From Pyrinomonadaceae bacterium (GTDB taxonomy: Bacteria; Acidobacteriota; Blastocatellia; Pyrinomonadales; Pyrinomonadaceae), in assembly GCA_028284415.1 (NCBI GenBank), contig JANQRU010000001.1:124001-188000 (forward strand): 64,000 bases of DNA. Direction: 5' to 3'. Each line of letters begins with the position of its first letter. Position 1 is the stretch's first letter. Below the pieces are notes generated by a model that saw nothing but the letters and a program-made list of their open reading frames with translations, was not told the DNA's origin and searched no databases. Made by a program: the position numbers and the translations under genes. Of this stretch, positions 46,705 through 56,825 are shown one piece after another.

Positions 46705-47592
46705 ATGGATGTAATACAAGCTATAATCCTTGGCATTGTTCAAGGTTTGACAGAATTTATTCCGATAAGTTCTACGGGGCATCTTGTTTTTGCCAGCCGT
46801 TACACAGATTTATATGGCGGCAACCCCGAACAAATAACTGCGACAATGGCAGTCATACAGCTCGGCACTTTGGCGGCAGTATTCGTATATTTTGCTTCTG
46901 ATATTTGGAATATCTCAGTTTCTTTCGTGCAAGACCATTTTGCTTTAATTTCTGGGAACAAAAAAAATTATTCGGGTACAAATGGAGTCAGACCGATTTG
47001 GATGTCAGAAGATTCTTGGGTTGGCTGGTTAATAATCATTGGCTCAATACCGGTTGGAATTGTTGGTCTATTATTCAAAGACACTATCGAAGGGGCACTT
47101 ACCAAAAACTTATGGCTGATAGGCTCAATGCTTATCGGAGTAGCACTTCTTTTGGCTTTAGCGGAATATATCGGAAAGCAGAGAAAAGACATTAAGGAAC
47201 TAGGTGTGATTGATGCATTGGTAGTTGGTTGTTCACAAGTTTTAGCTTTAGTTCCAGGTGCGAGTCGTTCCGGCTCAACGATTATGGGAGGGCTATTTGC
47301 AGGCTTAAAAAGGGAAACAGCCGCTAGATTTTCTTTTCTTTTAATGATTCCGGCAATTACTGCCAGCGGTTTACTTCAACTATATGAAGCGTGGCATATT
47401 TTGCCAGATGATACATGGATTCCTTTATTAGTTGGAACAATAGTCTCAGGAATAGTTGGTTATCTGGCAATTTGGTTTTTGTTGGCTTTTTTACGACGAT
47501 ATTCAACCGCAATTTTTATCATATATAGAATAATTTTAGGTGGTATAATCCTCATATTACTTTGGCAAGGTGTCTTAAGTCCGCAGGTGTAG
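46705..47592 (+). CDS. uppP: Undecaprenyl-diphosphate phosphatase UppP (BacA)
   Basis: Eight or so transmembrane helices. The two signature segments are complete: GLTEFIPISSTGHLVFA (about residues 15-31) and PGASRSGSTIMGGL (about 185-198). Recycles undecaprenyl diphosphate to the monophosphate carrier used for peptidoglycan and O-antigen, and gives bacitracin resistance. Length 295 is normal. Stop at 47590 is next to the recJ start. Confidence 0.95.
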   Translation: MDVIQAIILGIVQGLTEFIPISSTGHLVFASRYTDLYGGNPEQITATMAVIQLGTLAAVFVYFASDIWNISVSFVQDHFALISGNKKNYSGTNGVRPIWMSEDSWVGWLIIIGSIPVGIVGLLFKDTIEGALTKNLWLIGSMLIGVALLLALAEYIGKQRKDIKELGVIDALVVGCSQVLALVPGASRSGSTIMGGLFAGLKRETAARFSFLLMIPAITASGLLQLYEAWHILPDDTWIPLLVGTIVSGIVGYLAIWFLLAFLRRYSTAIFIIYRIILGGIILILLWQGVLSPQV

Positions 47593-47595
47593 TTG

Positions 47596-49293
47596 ATGAA
47601 TAAGCGTTGGACAATTAAAAAACACGACCGAAAAGAAGTAGCGAAATTAGCTAATGCTTTACAAGTTTCTCCGCTCATTTCCGCACTACTTATTTCAAGA
47701 GGATATGAAACAGCCGAAAGAGCGAAAAAATTCCTAAATCCAAAATATGAGGACTTACACGATCCTTACTTGCTTAAAGGGATGGAAAGAGCTGTCCAAA
47801 GAATTCTTAAGGCAATTGAAAACAAAGAGAAGATTCTGATTTGGGGAGATTATGATGTTGACGGAACTACCGGGACAGTTGTTTTACGCAAAGCTCTGGA
47901 AATCTTAGGAGCTGAGACAGGTTTTCATATTCCACATCGCTTTACAGAAGGTTATGGAGTGAATATTCCTGCTCTGAAAAAGGCAAATGAGAGAGATTAC
48001 AAAGTTGTTATCAGTGTTGATTGCGGAATAACTTCATTTGAGCCTATTTCATGGGCAAAAGAAAATGAGATTGATTTTATAGTTACAGACCATCACCTCG
48101 CCAAAGAAAAAGGAAATCCTGATGCTTTCGCAGTTGTTAATCCTAACCAGAAAGGCTGCGAATATCCAGACAAAAATCTTGCCGGAGTCGGAGTTGCATT
48201 TAAACTTGCACATGCACTTTTAAGAGAAAACGATAAGGAACACATTGTTCCACATTTTCTGAAGGTAGTAGCTATCGGAACAATTGCTGATGTCATGCAA
48301 CTGACAGGTGAAAATAGAGCGATTGTGTCTTTGGGACTAAAAGATTTGCCGAATGCTATCAATTATGGTCTTAAAGCTTTAATGGAAGTTTCGGATTGTC
48401 GATCGGAAATGACCAGCTACCACATTGGCTACAGAATCGCACCCAGAATCAATGCTGCTGGGAGAATGGATGCTGCCAGAAATGTCGTGGAGCTTCTTGA
48501 AGCTGAAAGTTTTGAAAAAGCCAAAGAATTAGCTGAATACTTAAACGATAAAAATTTGGAAAGACAAAAAGTTCAAAGAAAAATAACTGAGCTTGCTCTA
48601 TCTGAATCAAAAGATTTGAGTAAAAGGAAATTTGTAGTCGTTGCAGGTGAAAAATGGCATCGAGGTGTTATAGGATTAGCCGCATCAAAAATAGCAGAAA
48701 GGCTATATCGTCCAACGATTGTTTTTTCAACAGAAAATGGTGTTGCATATGGTTCAGCCAGAAGTATCAGTAATTATCACATCCTTGAAGGGCTAAATAG
48801 TTGTGAAAACTTGTTTGAGCAGTTCGGAGGTCATGCAGCTGCGGCAGGAATGACAATAAAAACTGACAAAATTGAGGAATTATCCGAACAACTTAACAAG
48901 CATGCGTCCGATAATTTAAATGAAGAGGATTTGATTCCTGAAATTAAAATTGATGCTGAAGTTTCAAGCCAAACTTTGAGCCTTGAAATGGTAGAAGAAT
49001 TGAAACTTTTAGAACCATTTGGACAAGGAAATCCCAAGCCGGTTTTTTCTACAGATAATTTAGTAATCATCAAAGAACCTTGGATTATGAAGGACAAGCA
49101 TCTGAAGCTAAATCTAAAGGATGATAATGGTAATCATTTTGAAGCAGTTTGGTGGGATGGTGTTGAGAAATCTAAAGGGCAAACTCTTGAGCCGCAAAAT
49201 CGCATCAAACTTGCGTACATTCCCGAAGAAAATACTTGGCAAGGTAGAACTAATCTGCAACTGAATGTGAAAGACCTAAGAAGTAGTAAATAA
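47596..49293 (+). CDS. recJ: Single-strand DNA exonuclease RecJ
   Basis: DHH/DHHA1 phosphoesterase: GDYDVDGTTG motif, DCGITS, the DHH motif (VTDHHLAK) and RMDAARNVVELL, then DHHA1 with FGGHAAAAGM and the OB-like C-terminal part. 5'-3' exonuclease in recombination and repair. The ATG at 47596 is taken; a TTG three bases earlier is possible. Length (565) is normal. Part of uppP-recJ-lptCA-lptB run. Confidence 0.94.
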   Translation: MNKRWTIKKHDRKEVAKLANALQVSPLISALLISRGYETAERAKKFLNPKYEDLHDPYLLKGMERAVQRILKAIENKEKILIWGDYDVDGTTGTVVLRKALEILGAETGFHIPHRFTEGYGVNIPALKKANERDYKVVISVDCGITSFEPISWAKENEIDFIVTDHHLAKEKGNPDAFAVVNPNQKGCEYPDKNLAGVGVAFKLAHALLRENDKEHIVPHFLKVVAIGTIADVMQLTGENRAIVSLGLKDLPNAINYGLKALMEVSDCRSEMTSYHIGYRIAPRINAAGRMDAARNVVELLEAESFEKAKELAEYLNDKNLERQKVQRKITELALSESKDLSKRKFVVVAGEKWHRGVIGLAASKIAERLYRPTIVFSTENGVAYGSARSISNYHILEGLNSCENLFEQFGGHAAAAGMTIKTDKIEELSEQLNKHASDNLNEEDLIPEIKIDAEVSSQTLSLEMVEELKLLEPFGQGNPKPVFSTDNLVIIKEPWIMKDKHLKLNLKDDNGNHFEAVWWDGVEKSKGQTLEPQNRIKLAYIPEENTWQGRTNLQLNVKDLRSSK

Positions 49294-52050
49294 ATGGCTA
49301 AAAATAAAAAACTTAAAAAAAGCTTTCGCTTTAGAGCAAAATTACCCATTATTTTGCGTGGATTTGCGATTTTTGGGTTTGTTGTAGCTATTTTTGCTAT
49401 TGGTATTGGTTTTTACAAAGCCAGTAATAAAACCACTTTTCGGATGAAAGGTGAACTTGCACAACTTTCAAAAGAGGTTCTAGCAGTTGTAAATGATTAT
49501 GAACGCAAGGAAAGCGAAGATGGAGTCCTAAAATATTTTATAAAAGCCGATAAGGCAACCACTTTCACAGATAAGCACCAAGAACTGGAAAATGTTTATT
49601 TAGAGGTTTATCAGGACGGAAGCTCTGAATCATTTCACAAACTTGAATCAAAAAAAGCAATTTACATTCCTGCTGAAGATGGAACAAAAAATTTCAGAAT
49701 TTACTTAGCAGGCGATGTAGATATTAAAACCAATGATGGTCTTGAAGTAAAAACAGATCAACTAAAATACGATCAATCGACAGAAGTTGCTGAAGGTGAA
49801 GAGCAAATTACTTTTTCACGCCAAAATATCTCAGGTAAATCATTTGGCGCAATTGTAAATATTAAAAATGAAACACTAGATTTATTAAAAGATGTTGAGA
49901 TTGATGCATATGCGTCCGATAACAAAAATATTTTATCTGGCTCAGGTGTAAGAAGAGCAAAGCTTAAATCAGGTCGGGCTTTTATTGAAAAATTAACAGA
50001 AAAAATAAAACTTGAGCAAGGAGCAGAAATTTATCTGACTCCTGAAGGAAATGGTAATGAAAATTTAACTCAACCCACAGATATTAAAGCTAATCAAGCG
50101 ATAGCCTTCTTCAAGGATCAAGAAATAAGAAAAATTGATTTGAGAGGAAACGTAGATGTTTATCAGAAACCATTCGGGAGCAATAATAATTGGACAAAAA
50201 CAAAAGCTGGTAGAGCAATAGCTGGTGTTGATAAAGAATTAAAGAAACTTGAGTTATATGACAATGTAATAATTGAAACTACAGCAAACACTAAACAGCC
50301 GACTAAAATCACCTCTAATACTGCCATTTATGTAAAAGAAACTGACATATTTGAATTGAACGAAAATGTTGAAATCATAACTGTTCAGGACTCAAAGCCA
50401 ACGAAAATAAATGCTTCACAAGTTATTTATGAACAAACTAACGGAAAAGTCTTTTTAACAGGAAATTCTCAGGTAACTCAAGGAACAGATTTAGTTAAAG
50501 GAAATACCATTAATGCAGAATTGTATTCTAACAAGAAACTAAAACTTGCATACGCAAGCGGGAATGCTTTTTTAAGACAAGATACTACTGAGCGTAAAAC
50601 TGAAGTTTCTGCAACGGAAATAAATGCTACATTTGACCAGAACCAAAAATTACAAAAAGCAAATGCACTTGGGAATAGCGATGTAAAAGTCTTTCCAAAA
50701 ACTACAAATGAATACAGTAGATTGGGTTTATTTGCCCCGAAAGAAATAAATTTGGATTTTCGCAGCGACGGAACTTTGAGCAATTTAAGAACACAAGGTA
50801 GAACAACTATTAAGCTAAATGCGGTAAACAAATCTGAAGATTCCGCAAATAAAAAATTAACTGCTAACTCAATTAATACTACTTTGCGAGCAAACGGAAC
50901 TGAATTAGCTACAGCCCAAGCTAAAGGAAATGCCGAATTATTAATTGAACCTCTCAGATCTTCGAATCAAAATTATAGAACCACTATCAAAGCCTCGCAG
51001 TTTAATTGCGATTTTTATAGTGGTAACAATGCTAAAAGTTGTGAAACAAGTGGAAGGACAAAAGCTTACAGATATCCAACAGTTAAAAAAAAATCAAATC
51101 AAATGTTGGAATCAAATAAAATGAAAGCTCTATTTAACAAAAAAGATCAAGACATTGAACGTTTTGATGCGATTGGAAAAGCTAAATTCCAAGAGGGTGA
51201 TAGAAACGGAATATCCGATAGAATTATTTATACAGAAAATAATGGACTTGTCAGATTGTCCGGTGGGAACCCGACTGTTTGGGATTCGCAAGCAAGAGCA
51301 AAAGCCTCAGAAATTTTATGGGACACGAAGGCTGATAAGTCAGAATTAAGAAACAGAGTAAGTACAACATATTATTCTCAAAAACAAACAAATGGATCAA
51401 CACCTTTTACTAATGTAAGTTCACCCGTCTTTATTACAGCACAAAAAGCAAACTTTGATCACAAAGCTGAAACAGCTGTTTATGTCGGCAATGCCAGAGC
51501 TTGGCAAGGAAATAATTACGTCAGAGCCGAAAGATTACTTTTGCAACAAAAAGAAGGGCAAATGTTTGCTGAAGGAAAAGTTCAGAGCATGCTTTACGAT
51601 GTAAAACAAACTATTGCAGGCAGAAAGACAAGAAAATCAGTTTTTGCTGCGGCAGATAAGATGCTTTTCCAGCGTAATCTAAATCTTTTGCGTTATGAAA
51701 AAAATGTTGATATACGGCAGGGAACTGATCGAATAGTTGCAGGAGTTGCGAATGTATTTTTGGATAAAAATAATGAGCTTTCCAAAACAATTATTTCAAA
51801 AAATGTTGTCATTACTCAGCCAAACCGACGTGCGACAGGTGATTATGCACAATATACTGCCTCAGATGAGTCAGTAGTTTTGCGTGGAAATCCGGCAAAA
51901 GTGATCGATTCAGAAAATGGTTCTTCTCAAGGAAAAGAAGTTATTGTTTATTTGAAGGAAAACAGAATCATTGGAAAAGGTAGTAACAAAAAAAATAAGC
52001 CGGGTAGAATAAGAACAGTTTATAAAATAAAAAATGGCTCAATTAACTAA
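49294..52050 (+). CDS. Giant LptC/LptA-like LPS transport protein
   Basis: 918 residues: one N-terminal transmembrane helix (about 17-40), an LptC-like domain (about 45-200) and a very long set of OstA/LptA-type beta strands (about 200-900). Separate LptC and LptA of E. coli have about 190 and 185 residues, so this is several LptA units long and would form a covalently joined jellyroll bridge. Repeating elements such as TNTAIYVKETDIFELNENVE and related strands every 30-40 residues show the fold. The gene lies directly before lptB, which supports the role. Arrangement is inferred by fold pattern; the outer-membrane partner LptD is not in the window. Confidence 0.85.
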   Translation: MAKNKKLKKSFRFRAKLPIILRGFAIFGFVVAIFAIGIGFYKASNKTTFRMKGELAQLSKEVLAVVNDYERKESEDGVLKYFIKADKATTFTDKHQELENVYLEVYQDGSSESFHKLESKKAIYIPAEDGTKNFRIYLAGDVDIKTNDGLEVKTDQLKYDQSTEVAEGEEQITFSRQNISGKSFGAIVNIKNETLDLLKDVEIDAYASDNKNILSGSGVRRAKLKSGRAFIEKLTEKIKLEQGAEIYLTPEGNGNENLTQPTDIKANQAIAFFKDQEIRKIDLRGNVDVYQKPFGSNNNWTKTKAGRAIAGVDKELKKLELYDNVIIETTANTKQPTKITSNTAIYVKETDIFELNENVEIITVQDSKPTKINASQVIYEQTNGKVFLTGNSQVTQGTDLVKGNTINAELYSNKKLKLAYASGNAFLRQDTTERKTEVSATEINATFDQNQKLQKANALGNSDVKVFPKTTNEYSRLGLFAPKEINLDFRSDGTLSNLRTQGRTTIKLNAVNKSEDSANKKLTANSINTTLRANGTELATAQAKGNAELLIEPLRSSNQNYRTTIKASQFNCDFYSGNNAKSCETSGRTKAYRYPTVKKKSNQMLESNKMKALFNKKDQDIERFDAIGKAKFQEGDRNGISDRIIYTENNGLVRLSGGNPTVWDSQARAKASEILWDTKADKSELRNRVSTTYYSQKQTNGSTPFTNVSSPVFITAQKANFDHKAETAVYVGNARAWQGNNYVRAERLLLQQKEGQMFAEGKVQSMLYDVKQTIAGRKTRKSVFAAADKMLFQRNLNLLRYEKNVDIRQGTDRIVAGVANVFLDKNNELSKTIISKNVVITQPNRRATGDYAQYTASDESVVLRGNPAKVIDSENGSSQGKEVIVYLKENRIIGKGSNKKNKPGRIRTVYKIKNGSIN

Positions 52051-52077
52051 TTTGTAATCTTCATTTATACTTATCAA

Positions 52078-52824
52078 GTGAAAAACGGTTCGGGTAATTC
52101 AGACAATTCATTAGCAGCAGAAAATCTCCAAAAAACATATGGTCGTCGCCGTGTTGTTGATGATGTCAGTTTGTATGTTGAACAAGGAGAAATTGTTGGA
52201 TTACTTGGTGCAAACGGTGCCGGGAAAACAACTACGTTCTACATGATGACTGGACTAGAAAGAACCGAAAAAGGAAAAATTTTTCTCAACGGTGAAGATG
52301 TTACAAGGCTTCCAATGTATTTAAGAGCAAGGCTTGGTTTAGGCTATTTGCCACAGGAGCCTTCAATTTTCCGCAAACTCACAGCCGAACAAAACATACT
52401 TGCAGTTCTAGAGACTATGAGAATATCGAGGTCAGTAAGATTTGCGAGATTAGAAGAATTATTAGAAGAATTTGGAGTAACACACGTCAAAAAAACTCGT
52501 GGAGATTCACTTTCAGGTGGAGAAAGGCGTAGAGTAGAAATTGCAAGATGTTTAGCAACTGAGCCTCAATTTATTTTGTTGGATGAGCCTTTTGCTGGGA
52601 TCGATCCCATTGCAATTGACGATATACGTGAAATAATTTTATATCTGAAAGAGCAATCAATTGGAATTCTAATAACTGACCATAATGTGCGTGAAACACT
52701 CGGAATAACTGATAGAGCATACATTATGGCTGAAGGTGAAATTTTAAGAAGTGGTGATCCTCAGAGCTTAGTTGAAGACGAGGATGTACGCAGGCTTTAT
52801 CTCGGAGAAAGATTTAAACTGTAA
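52078..52824 (+). CDS. lptB: LPS export ABC ATPase LptB
   Basis: ABC ATPase with Walker [10 protein letters not shown]-loop YLPQEPSIF (the LptB signature), [29 protein letters not shown] and H-loop ITDHNVRET. Powers extraction of LPS from the inner membrane with LptFG (not in this window). GTG start at 52078. Upstream giant LptC/A gene ends 27 bp before. Confidence 0.95.
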   Translation: MKNGSGNSDNSLAAENLQKTYGRRRVVDDVSLYVEQGEIVGLLGANGAGKTTTFYMMTGLERTEKGKIFLNGEDVTRLPMYLRARLGLGYLPQEPSIFRKLTAEQNILAVLETMRISRSVRFARLEELLEEFGVTHVKKTRGDSLSGGERRRVEIARCLATEPQFILLDEPFAGIDPIAIDDIREIILYLKEQSIGILITDHNVRETLGITDRAYIMAEGEILRSGDPQSLVEDEDVRRLYLGERFKL

Positions 52825-52922
52825 TTTTTCACTTTTTACTACACTTTCGGTTATAATGTTTACTGCTTGGTAATTATAATCATTTCAATAATTTTCAAAA
52901 AACCAACTCTTCAAAAAAATAA

Positions 52923-54512
52923 ATGTCGTCTTTAAGATTAACTCAAAAACTTCAACAAAAAATGGTGCTTACGCCACAGTTGCGTCAACGCATTGAAATG
53001 TTGCAGATGACGACTATTGAGTTAAGTGAGCTGATTCAAAATGAGTTGATCGAAAATCCAATTCTTGAAGAAGTAGAAACTGATGAAGAAATTCAAGAAT
53101 TAGCCGAGAAAATCCTTGATAATAATGCTGATGGAACTGAAAGAGATTTCGAAAAAGAGTTTGATAGTGTTGAAAATTCTGATTCTAGTAGCATAGAAAA
53201 TGCTGATATTGAAACGATCAAAGCTCAAGAGCCAAATCAAAATGGACATCAAGATGAAGTAGATTCAGATAGCTCTTCAACAGAAAGCCAAGAAGATTCT
53301 GAGGTGTCTGAAGAAGCGAGCGATTCTTTTGAAGAAATTGATTTTGACCGAGAATTTAAAGATTACCTTGATCCTGGTTATAAAACTCAGGAATTTGAAT
53401 ATAAAGAAGACGCACCGACTTTCGAACAGTTTTTATCCAGCTCTGAAACATTAAATGATCATCTCGAATGGCAAGTTAATTTGCTTCCAATACCGGATGA
53501 GGTTGAAGAAGCGGCATTTTGTGTAATTGGCAACTTGGATGAATACGGTCGGTTGCATGCTTCTAATGAAGAAATATCTGATCTTTGTAACTATGATTTT
53601 GATACCGTCGAAATGGCAAGACAAAAGGTTATGAGACTTGACCCTGTGGGTTGTGGAGCAAGAGATGTTAAAGAATGTCTCTTGATACAACTTGAAGTTA
53701 ATGGGCATCGAGATAGCCTTGCGAGCGAGCTAGTTGCAAATCACTTTGAAAATATGCAACCTCATCGCCTACATCATTTAGCCAAAGAAACCGGATATGA
53801 TTTGGAAACATTAAATAATGAGATTGAGAAAGTTCGTGTGTTGAATCCTTATCCAGGGAAATTGTATTCATCCGATAAACCAATCTATGTTTCACCAGAA
53901 GTCTATATAGAAAAGGTAGAAGGCGAATATGTTATTTATTTTTCAGATAATGGAAGTCCTCGCTTAAGAATTAGTCAGACATATCAGCAGATTCTTGATA
54001 AAGGTGAAGCTAACAAAGAAACTAAAGACTTCATTAAGGATAAGGTTCGTTCAGCGGTAGATTTGCTTAGAAACATTGAGCATAGACGACAAACAATTTA
54101 TAGAGTTGTCGAATGTATAATTCATAGACAAAGAGAATTTTTAGATAAAGGCGTAGAATACATAAAGCCTATGATGCTTAAAGATGTTGCTGAAGATATT
54201 GGTATGCATCTATCAACAGTTTCAAGAGTTGTCAACAGAAAATATGCTCACACACCACAAGGCGTCATCGAACTGCGGAGATTTTTTAGTGAAGGAATGA
54301 TGAATGAAGATGGCGAGGAAGTCTCGACCAGAATTCTCAAACTCAAAATCAAGAAGATGATTGAAGATGAAGACTCCAAAAAGCCTCTGACAGATGATAA
54401 GATCTCAAAAATTCTCGGGAAAGGTGGTGTGAAGTTATCCCGTCGTACAGTCGCTAAGTATCGTGACCAGATGAATATTCCTGGATCACGTGAACGAAAA
54501 ATAGTTATTTAG
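52923..54512 (+). CDS. rpoN: RNA polymerase sigma-54 factor RpoN
   Basis: N-terminal activator-interacting domain (LRLTQKLQQKMVLTPQLRQR), a long acidic linker (about residues 55-155, richer than usual), core-binding domain and the C-terminal RpoN box SRRTVAKYR (usually ARRTVAKYR) near residue 510. Needs activator ATPases for open complexes. Position between lptB and hpf is the one seen in many Gram-negatives. No sigma-54 promoter was found in the window by eye. Confidence 0.95.
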   Translation: MSSLRLTQKLQQKMVLTPQLRQRIEMLQMTTIELSELIQNELIENPILEEVETDEEIQELAEKILDNNADGTERDFEKEFDSVENSDSSSIENADIETIKAQEPNQNGHQDEVDSDSSSTESQEDSEVSEEASDSFEEIDFDREFKDYLDPGYKTQEFEYKEDAPTFEQFLSSSETLNDHLEWQVNLLPIPDEVEEAAFCVIGNLDEYGRLHASNEEISDLCNYDFDTVEMARQKVMRLDPVGCGARDVKECLLIQLEVNGHRDSLASELVANHFENMQPHRLHHLAKETGYDLETLNNEIEKVRVLNPYPGKLYSSDKPIYVSPEVYIEKVEGEYVIYFSDNGSPRLRISQTYQQILDKGEANKETKDFIKDKVRSAVDLLRNIEHRRQTIYRVVECIIHRQREFLDKGVEYIKPMMLKDVAEDIGMHLSTVSRVVNRKYAHTPQGVIELRRFFSEGMMNEDGEEVSTRILKLKIKKMIEDEDSKKPLTDDKISKILGKGGVKLSRRTVAKYRDQMNIPGSRERKIVI

Positions 54513-54587
54513 AATAAGTAAAATTGTTGCTTTAGATTGTTGTAGTAAAGTCAAATATAAATAAACTCTTAAAAATGAGGTAAATAT

Positions 54588-54932
54588 ATGAAATTTGAAT
54601 ATACTGGGAGACATATTGAAGTAACTCCTGCAATTAAATCCCACGTCGAAGAACATTTTGGAAGATTAGAGCACTTGTTTGGGAAAGACCACAACCACGC
54701 TCATATAATTATTGAAGTTGAACGAGGAATGCATCATTCAGAGATTGTTGTTAAGTGGTTAAATCAAGTTTTAACATCAAAATCTGTATCAGAAGATATG
54801 TATCAATCTCTTTCGCAATCAATTGATAAAATTGAAAAACAAGCACTCAAAATAAAAAATAAAATGATTGATAGATCACACAAAGCTGAAAAAATCAGTA
54901 AGATTTCTACTGATGATGAGAATGCTGAATAA
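54588..54932 (+). CDS. hpf: Ribosome hibernation promoting factor (short type)
   Basis: 114 residues, HPF/YfiA fold: starts MKFEYTGRHIEVTPAIKSHV, with the later helix and a basic middle (KNKMIDRSHKAEK). Binds the 30S A and P sites in slow growth. Short form without the dimerising C-terminal domain. Ribosome binding site TGAGGTAA. Lies 75 bp after rpoN, its usual neighbour. Confidence 0.93.
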   Translation: MKFEYTGRHIEVTPAIKSHVEEHFGRLEHLFGKDHNHAHIIIEVERGMHHSEIVVKWLNQVLTSKSVSEDMYQSLSQSIDKIEKQALKIKNKMIDRSHKAEKISKISTDDENAE

Positions 54933-54965
54933 CTCTTTATTTATGAATTTTTAATCCTTTAAAGA

Positions 54966-55922
54966 ATGTTGCCTAACCAAGCTGAAGAACCTAAGATTTC
55001 AATAGCTGAGTTTGTTGAAAAAGCTCCTCTTGAAATGCAACTTGAAGTTCTTTCAGGTACTAATTCTTTACAAAAAAAATATATAAATTCCCCAAGAATT
55101 CAAAAATTAGGGTTAGCCTTGGCTGGTTTTGCACATTACATTCACAAAGGGAGAATACAAATCGTTGGGCAAAGCGAAACAGCTTATTTAGATCAACTCA
55201 ATCAAAAAGAAAGAAGTTATGCATTTGAAAATTTAGATCTAAATAAGATTTGCTGCATTTTGATCACCAAAGATTTAAAGCCAAGTAAAGAACTTATAAA
55301 TACTGCACTAAAAAATGATGTGCCAATTCTCAAAACACATCTTGTTAGTTCAACTGCAATTGGTAAAGTATCAAAACTCTTACAGAAAATTCTTGCACCA
55401 AAAATTACAATCCACGGCGTTATGCTGGGTATGTACGGCTTAGGACTTTTAATAATTGGTGAATCTGGAATTGGGAAATCTGAGTGTGCTTTAGATTTAA
55501 TTACTAAAGGACATAGATTAATTTCCGATGATGTCGTTACGATAAAAAAAATTGGTGATATTTTAGAGGGAAGTTCACCTGAATTAACAAAAGAGCATTT
55601 AGAAATTCGCGGGCTAGGAATAATTAACATTAGAGATCTATTTGGAGTTTCTTCGATTGGACAAAATAAACAAATTGATCTTTGTATAGAATTAAAAAAA
55701 TGGGATGAAGTAGTTGATGTTGACAGACTTGGTCTGGAAATGCAGGAAGAAAATATATTTGATATAAAAATCCCGAAGTTTATTCTTCCTGTCAGTTCGG
55801 GTAGATATATCACCACGTTAGTTGAAACAGCAGTAAGGGTCTTTTTGCTAAAAATATCTGGACATGATGCCGCAAAAAAATTAATTGATAAACACAACAA
55901 AGTAATCAGAAAAAGTATTTGA
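54966..55922 (+). CDS. hprK: HPr kinase/phosphorylase HprK
   Basis: Bifunctional HPr Ser kinase/phosphorylase: Walker A GESGIGKSECALDL, HRLISDDVV, and the capping loop EIRGLGIINIRDLFGV. N-terminal domain about residues 1-130. Phosphorylates HPr on Ser46 and can reverse it. Targets the HPr encoded at 57244, which has the Ser. Confidence 0.93.
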   Translation: MLPNQAEEPKISIAEFVEKAPLEMQLEVLSGTNSLQKKYINSPRIQKLGLALAGFAHYIHKGRIQIVGQSETAYLDQLNQKERSYAFENLDLNKICCILITKDLKPSKELINTALKNDVPILKTHLVSSTAIGKVSKLLQKILAPKITIHGVMLGMYGLGLLIIGESGIGKSECALDLITKGHRLISDDVVTIKKIGDILEGSSPELTKEHLEIRGLGIINIRDLFGVSSIGQNKQIDLCIELKKWDEVVDVDRLGLEMQEENIFDIKIPKFILPVSSGRYITTLVETAVRVFLLKISGHDAAKKLIDKHNKVIRKSI

Positions 55923-55928
55923 TCTAAT

Positions 55929-56822
55929 ATGGATGATAAAAAAAAGAATGAGCTAAGACCTAATTTTGTAATTATTACGGGCTTAAGTGGGTCAGGAATG
56001 ACATCAGCAACAAATGCTTTTGAAGATTTAGGATATTTTTGTGTTGATAATTTGCCTGTAACTATGCTTTCAACCTTCGCCAGGCTTTTAGTCCCATCTG
56101 AGGAGGAGATTCCGGCGATCGAAAAAGCTGCCCTTGTTATCAATATTCGAGAAAGGCACTTTTTATCAGATTTTCCAGATGAACTCAAAAAACTAAAGAA
56201 AAAGGGGCTGAGTCCATTCGTACTTTTTTTTGAAGCTTCTGACAATATTTTAAGACGTAGGTTTAGCGAAACTCGCCGTCCACATCCGGCTGACACAAGT
56301 AATGGTTTGTTAGATGCAATTAGAGCTGAAAAATTGGCGATGGAAAAAGTTCGTAGAAGAGCGGACATGATTATTGATACAACAAAACATACTGTTCACA
56401 CTTTAAGACGTATGTTAGTAAATGAATTCAGCCATTTTGAGGATGGAGTGCCTTTACAAGTACAAATTGTAAGTTTTGGTCATAAACATGGTGTTCCAAA
56501 TGAAGTTGACCTTCTTTTTGATGTCAGACATTTACCTAATCCTTATTTTGAGAAAAAATTAAAAGAACTACCTGGAACAGATCCAAAAGTAATAAAGTTT
56601 TTGGAAAAACAAGAAGAAGTACAAGAAACTATCGAGCGATTTGTTGATTTACTGATATATTTACTGCCACAGTATCAAAAAGAAGGAAAATCTTATCTTA
56701 CAATTGGAATAGGTTGTACGGGGGGAAGACATAGATCAGTTATGTCAGCCAATAAAATTGGGGACATTTTACAAAATGAAGGATACAATACTTCAGTTGT
56801 ACACAGAGATGTAAAAAAATAA
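55929..56822 (+). CDS. rapZ: RapZ-family protein with altered P-loop
   Basis: RapZ/YvcJ family: N-terminal P-loop domain and the C-terminal domain with GCTGGRHRSV. The P-loop reads GLSGSGMT, so the Walker A lysine is Met24 (ATG at 55998-56000); families normally have GKS. EDLGYFCVDNLP is intact. In E. coli RapZ binds GlmY/GlmZ RNAs, in others it has nucleotide-linked roles. Loss of lysine suggests weak or no nucleotide hydrolysis while the C-terminal RNA-binding part is kept. Six bp after hprK. Confidence 0.9.
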   Translation: MDDKKKNELRPNFVIITGLSGSGMTSATNAFEDLGYFCVDNLPVTMLSTFARLLVPSEEEIPAIEKAALVINIRERHFLSDFPDELKKLKKKGLSPFVLFFEASDNILRRRFSETRRPHPADTSNGLLDAIRAEKLAMEKVRRRADMIIDTTKHTVHTLRRMLVNEFSHFEDGVPLQVQIVSFGHKHGVPNEVDLLFDVRHLPNPYFEKKLKELPGTDPKVIKFLEKQEEVQETIERFVDLLIYLLPQYQKEGKSYLTIGIGCTGGRHRSVMSANKIGDILQNEGYNTSVVHRDVKK

Positions 56823-56825
56823 GAT

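Noticed and set aside
55217..56368. Long 383-residue ORF on the minus strand opposite hprK and rapZ
   Set aside because: It lies wholly antisense to two clear genes, has Ser/Ile-rich composition typical of a shadow frame, and no recognisable domain.
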